NCBI GenBank assembly: GCA_024195265.1
Contig: JAJLRJ010000006.1
Location: 12,341,139-12,405,138, forward strand
Source: Dendrophyllia cribrosa
Taxonomy: Eukaryota > Cnidaria > Anthozoa > Scleractinia > Dendrophylliidae
DNA: 64,000 nt
Direction: 5' to 3'
Shown: in pieces, positions 63,291 through 64,000 of the stretch
Position numbering within the stretch: position 1 is the stretch's first letter
Layout: every line of letters begins with the position of its first letter
Position numbers and translations under genes: made by a program
The notes under the pieces: generated by a model
Seen by the model: the letters and a program-made list of their open reading frames with translations, nothing else
The model's database searches: none
What the model was told of the DNA's origin: nothing

Positions 63291-64000
63291 TATTTTGCAA
63301 TTCATTTGATTGGTGGATTTGACAAATGTCAATCAATCAAAATAAGTAGGCGGTAGGTATTGCATAGAAGATTTGGACCAGCCTCCATTTTTTGCTTCGC
63401 ATTTCCCCCGGGAATGGTTTGCCAAGGGAAACGAAAATGAGCCTAGTACAGGTTAGTGGGTAGATAGTTTCGTGCTAATATAATTCCTACAGCTTATGTA
63501 TTATCTCATAATTTTTAAATCGTGAATACTTAAACGACTTTTTTCTTTATTTCTTAGAATGCCGCCTAGTATTTAAATTGCCCGTGGGGGAAAATCTCTA
63601 TTCCTCATAAGCTCGGCTTCTCGGAGATTTCCCCGCCACAGTCACTCCTCCCAAGTTATGTATAAATTTTAAATTTAATATTAATTAACCTATTTATTAT
63701 CGTTTTTATTCTGCTTGTAATTCATTGTGTGTGGCAAAATTTAAAAAAAAGCGTCAAACGAGTTATAGCAGACTGGGACAAATATGCAAATTTTCACTCC
63801 TTCCATCCATCAGCTGTAAACTTTTCTTGGTAATTCCACTAACTAGGGCATAAGGCTTGCGCATATATTTAAAAACGAAGTAGCTAATTAATCAAGGCCG
63901 ACTGTACAACTGGGGTTATAAGTATATTCTATCCAATATTTCGTCAGTCACGACCTGATTCTTTACCCGTTTCAAATGTGATAAGTTATGGGCACCTGTC
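63291..64000. other. Intron after the insert exons, no gene seen
   Basis: Non-coding. Short inverted segment GGGGAAATCTC / GAGATTTCCCC near 63590-63635. The receptor gene should continue to the right. Confidence 0.5.

Overview
The window is metazoan nuclear DNA, most likely from a stony coral or another anthozoan. It is AT-rich, has spliced exons with GT/AG borders and consistent phases, is full of foldback elements and LINE/Penelope relics, and carries a receptor tyrosine kinase (RTK) gene. The species call is inference from gene style and repeat content; the eukaryotic call is firm.

Host gene. One plus-strand gene runs through the whole window. Exon 1 (570-853) holds a signal peptide and a cysteine-rich module. 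Exon 2 (3604-3884) holds more of these modules. Exon 3 (47838-48008) is a thrombospondin type 1 repeat, exon 4 (49031-49214) a transmembrane segment, exon 5 (50199-50416) the glycine loop and VAVK lysine of a kinase, and exon 6 (59404-59588) the rest of the N-lobe to the hinge. Smaller exons that look like the kinase insert follow (60956-61042, 61254 onward, and a tandemly duplicated exon at 62200 and 62502). The C-lobe lies beyond the window. Introns 2 and 5 are very large because of mobile DNA.

Fossil virus. In intron 2, about 9.5-27.6 kb is an endogenous Polinton/Maverick-like dsDNA virus. In order: a YqaJ-type exonuclease (+), a VLTF3-like late transcription factor (-), a two-helix membrane protein (-), a penton-like capsid protein candidate (-), a large protein with a C-terminal membrane anchor (+), a coiled-coil membrane protein (-), the hexon-like major capsid protein (+), the packaging ATPase (+), six small proteins (+), a DDE integrase (+) and a protein-primed family B DNA polymerase (-). 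Most large genes carry stops, frameshifts or insertions; four smaller ones are intact. Nearly every gene has an ATAT(A/G)TATAC-like box just upstream. No adenain-type protease was found. The flanks hold a 536 bp palindrome, a foldback element present on both sides, and a diverged inverted repeat that may be the terminal repeat.

Other mobile DNA. A 1,048 bp Mutator-type element (9 bp target duplication) carrying a RecQ helicase fragment interrupts one viral gene. Two short elements with 9 bp duplications lie at 52.6 and 61.4 kb. Two L1/Tx1-like LINEs with target duplications lie at 35.7-39.4 kb (inside a Penelope-like element) and 44.4-47.8 kb (ending 51 bp before exon 3). There is a 35 bp minisatellite with higher-order structure (30.7-31.7 kb), a tRNA-derived insertion (62.9-63.2 kb) and many foldback MITEs. 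The remaining stretches are intronic DNA in which no gene was seen.
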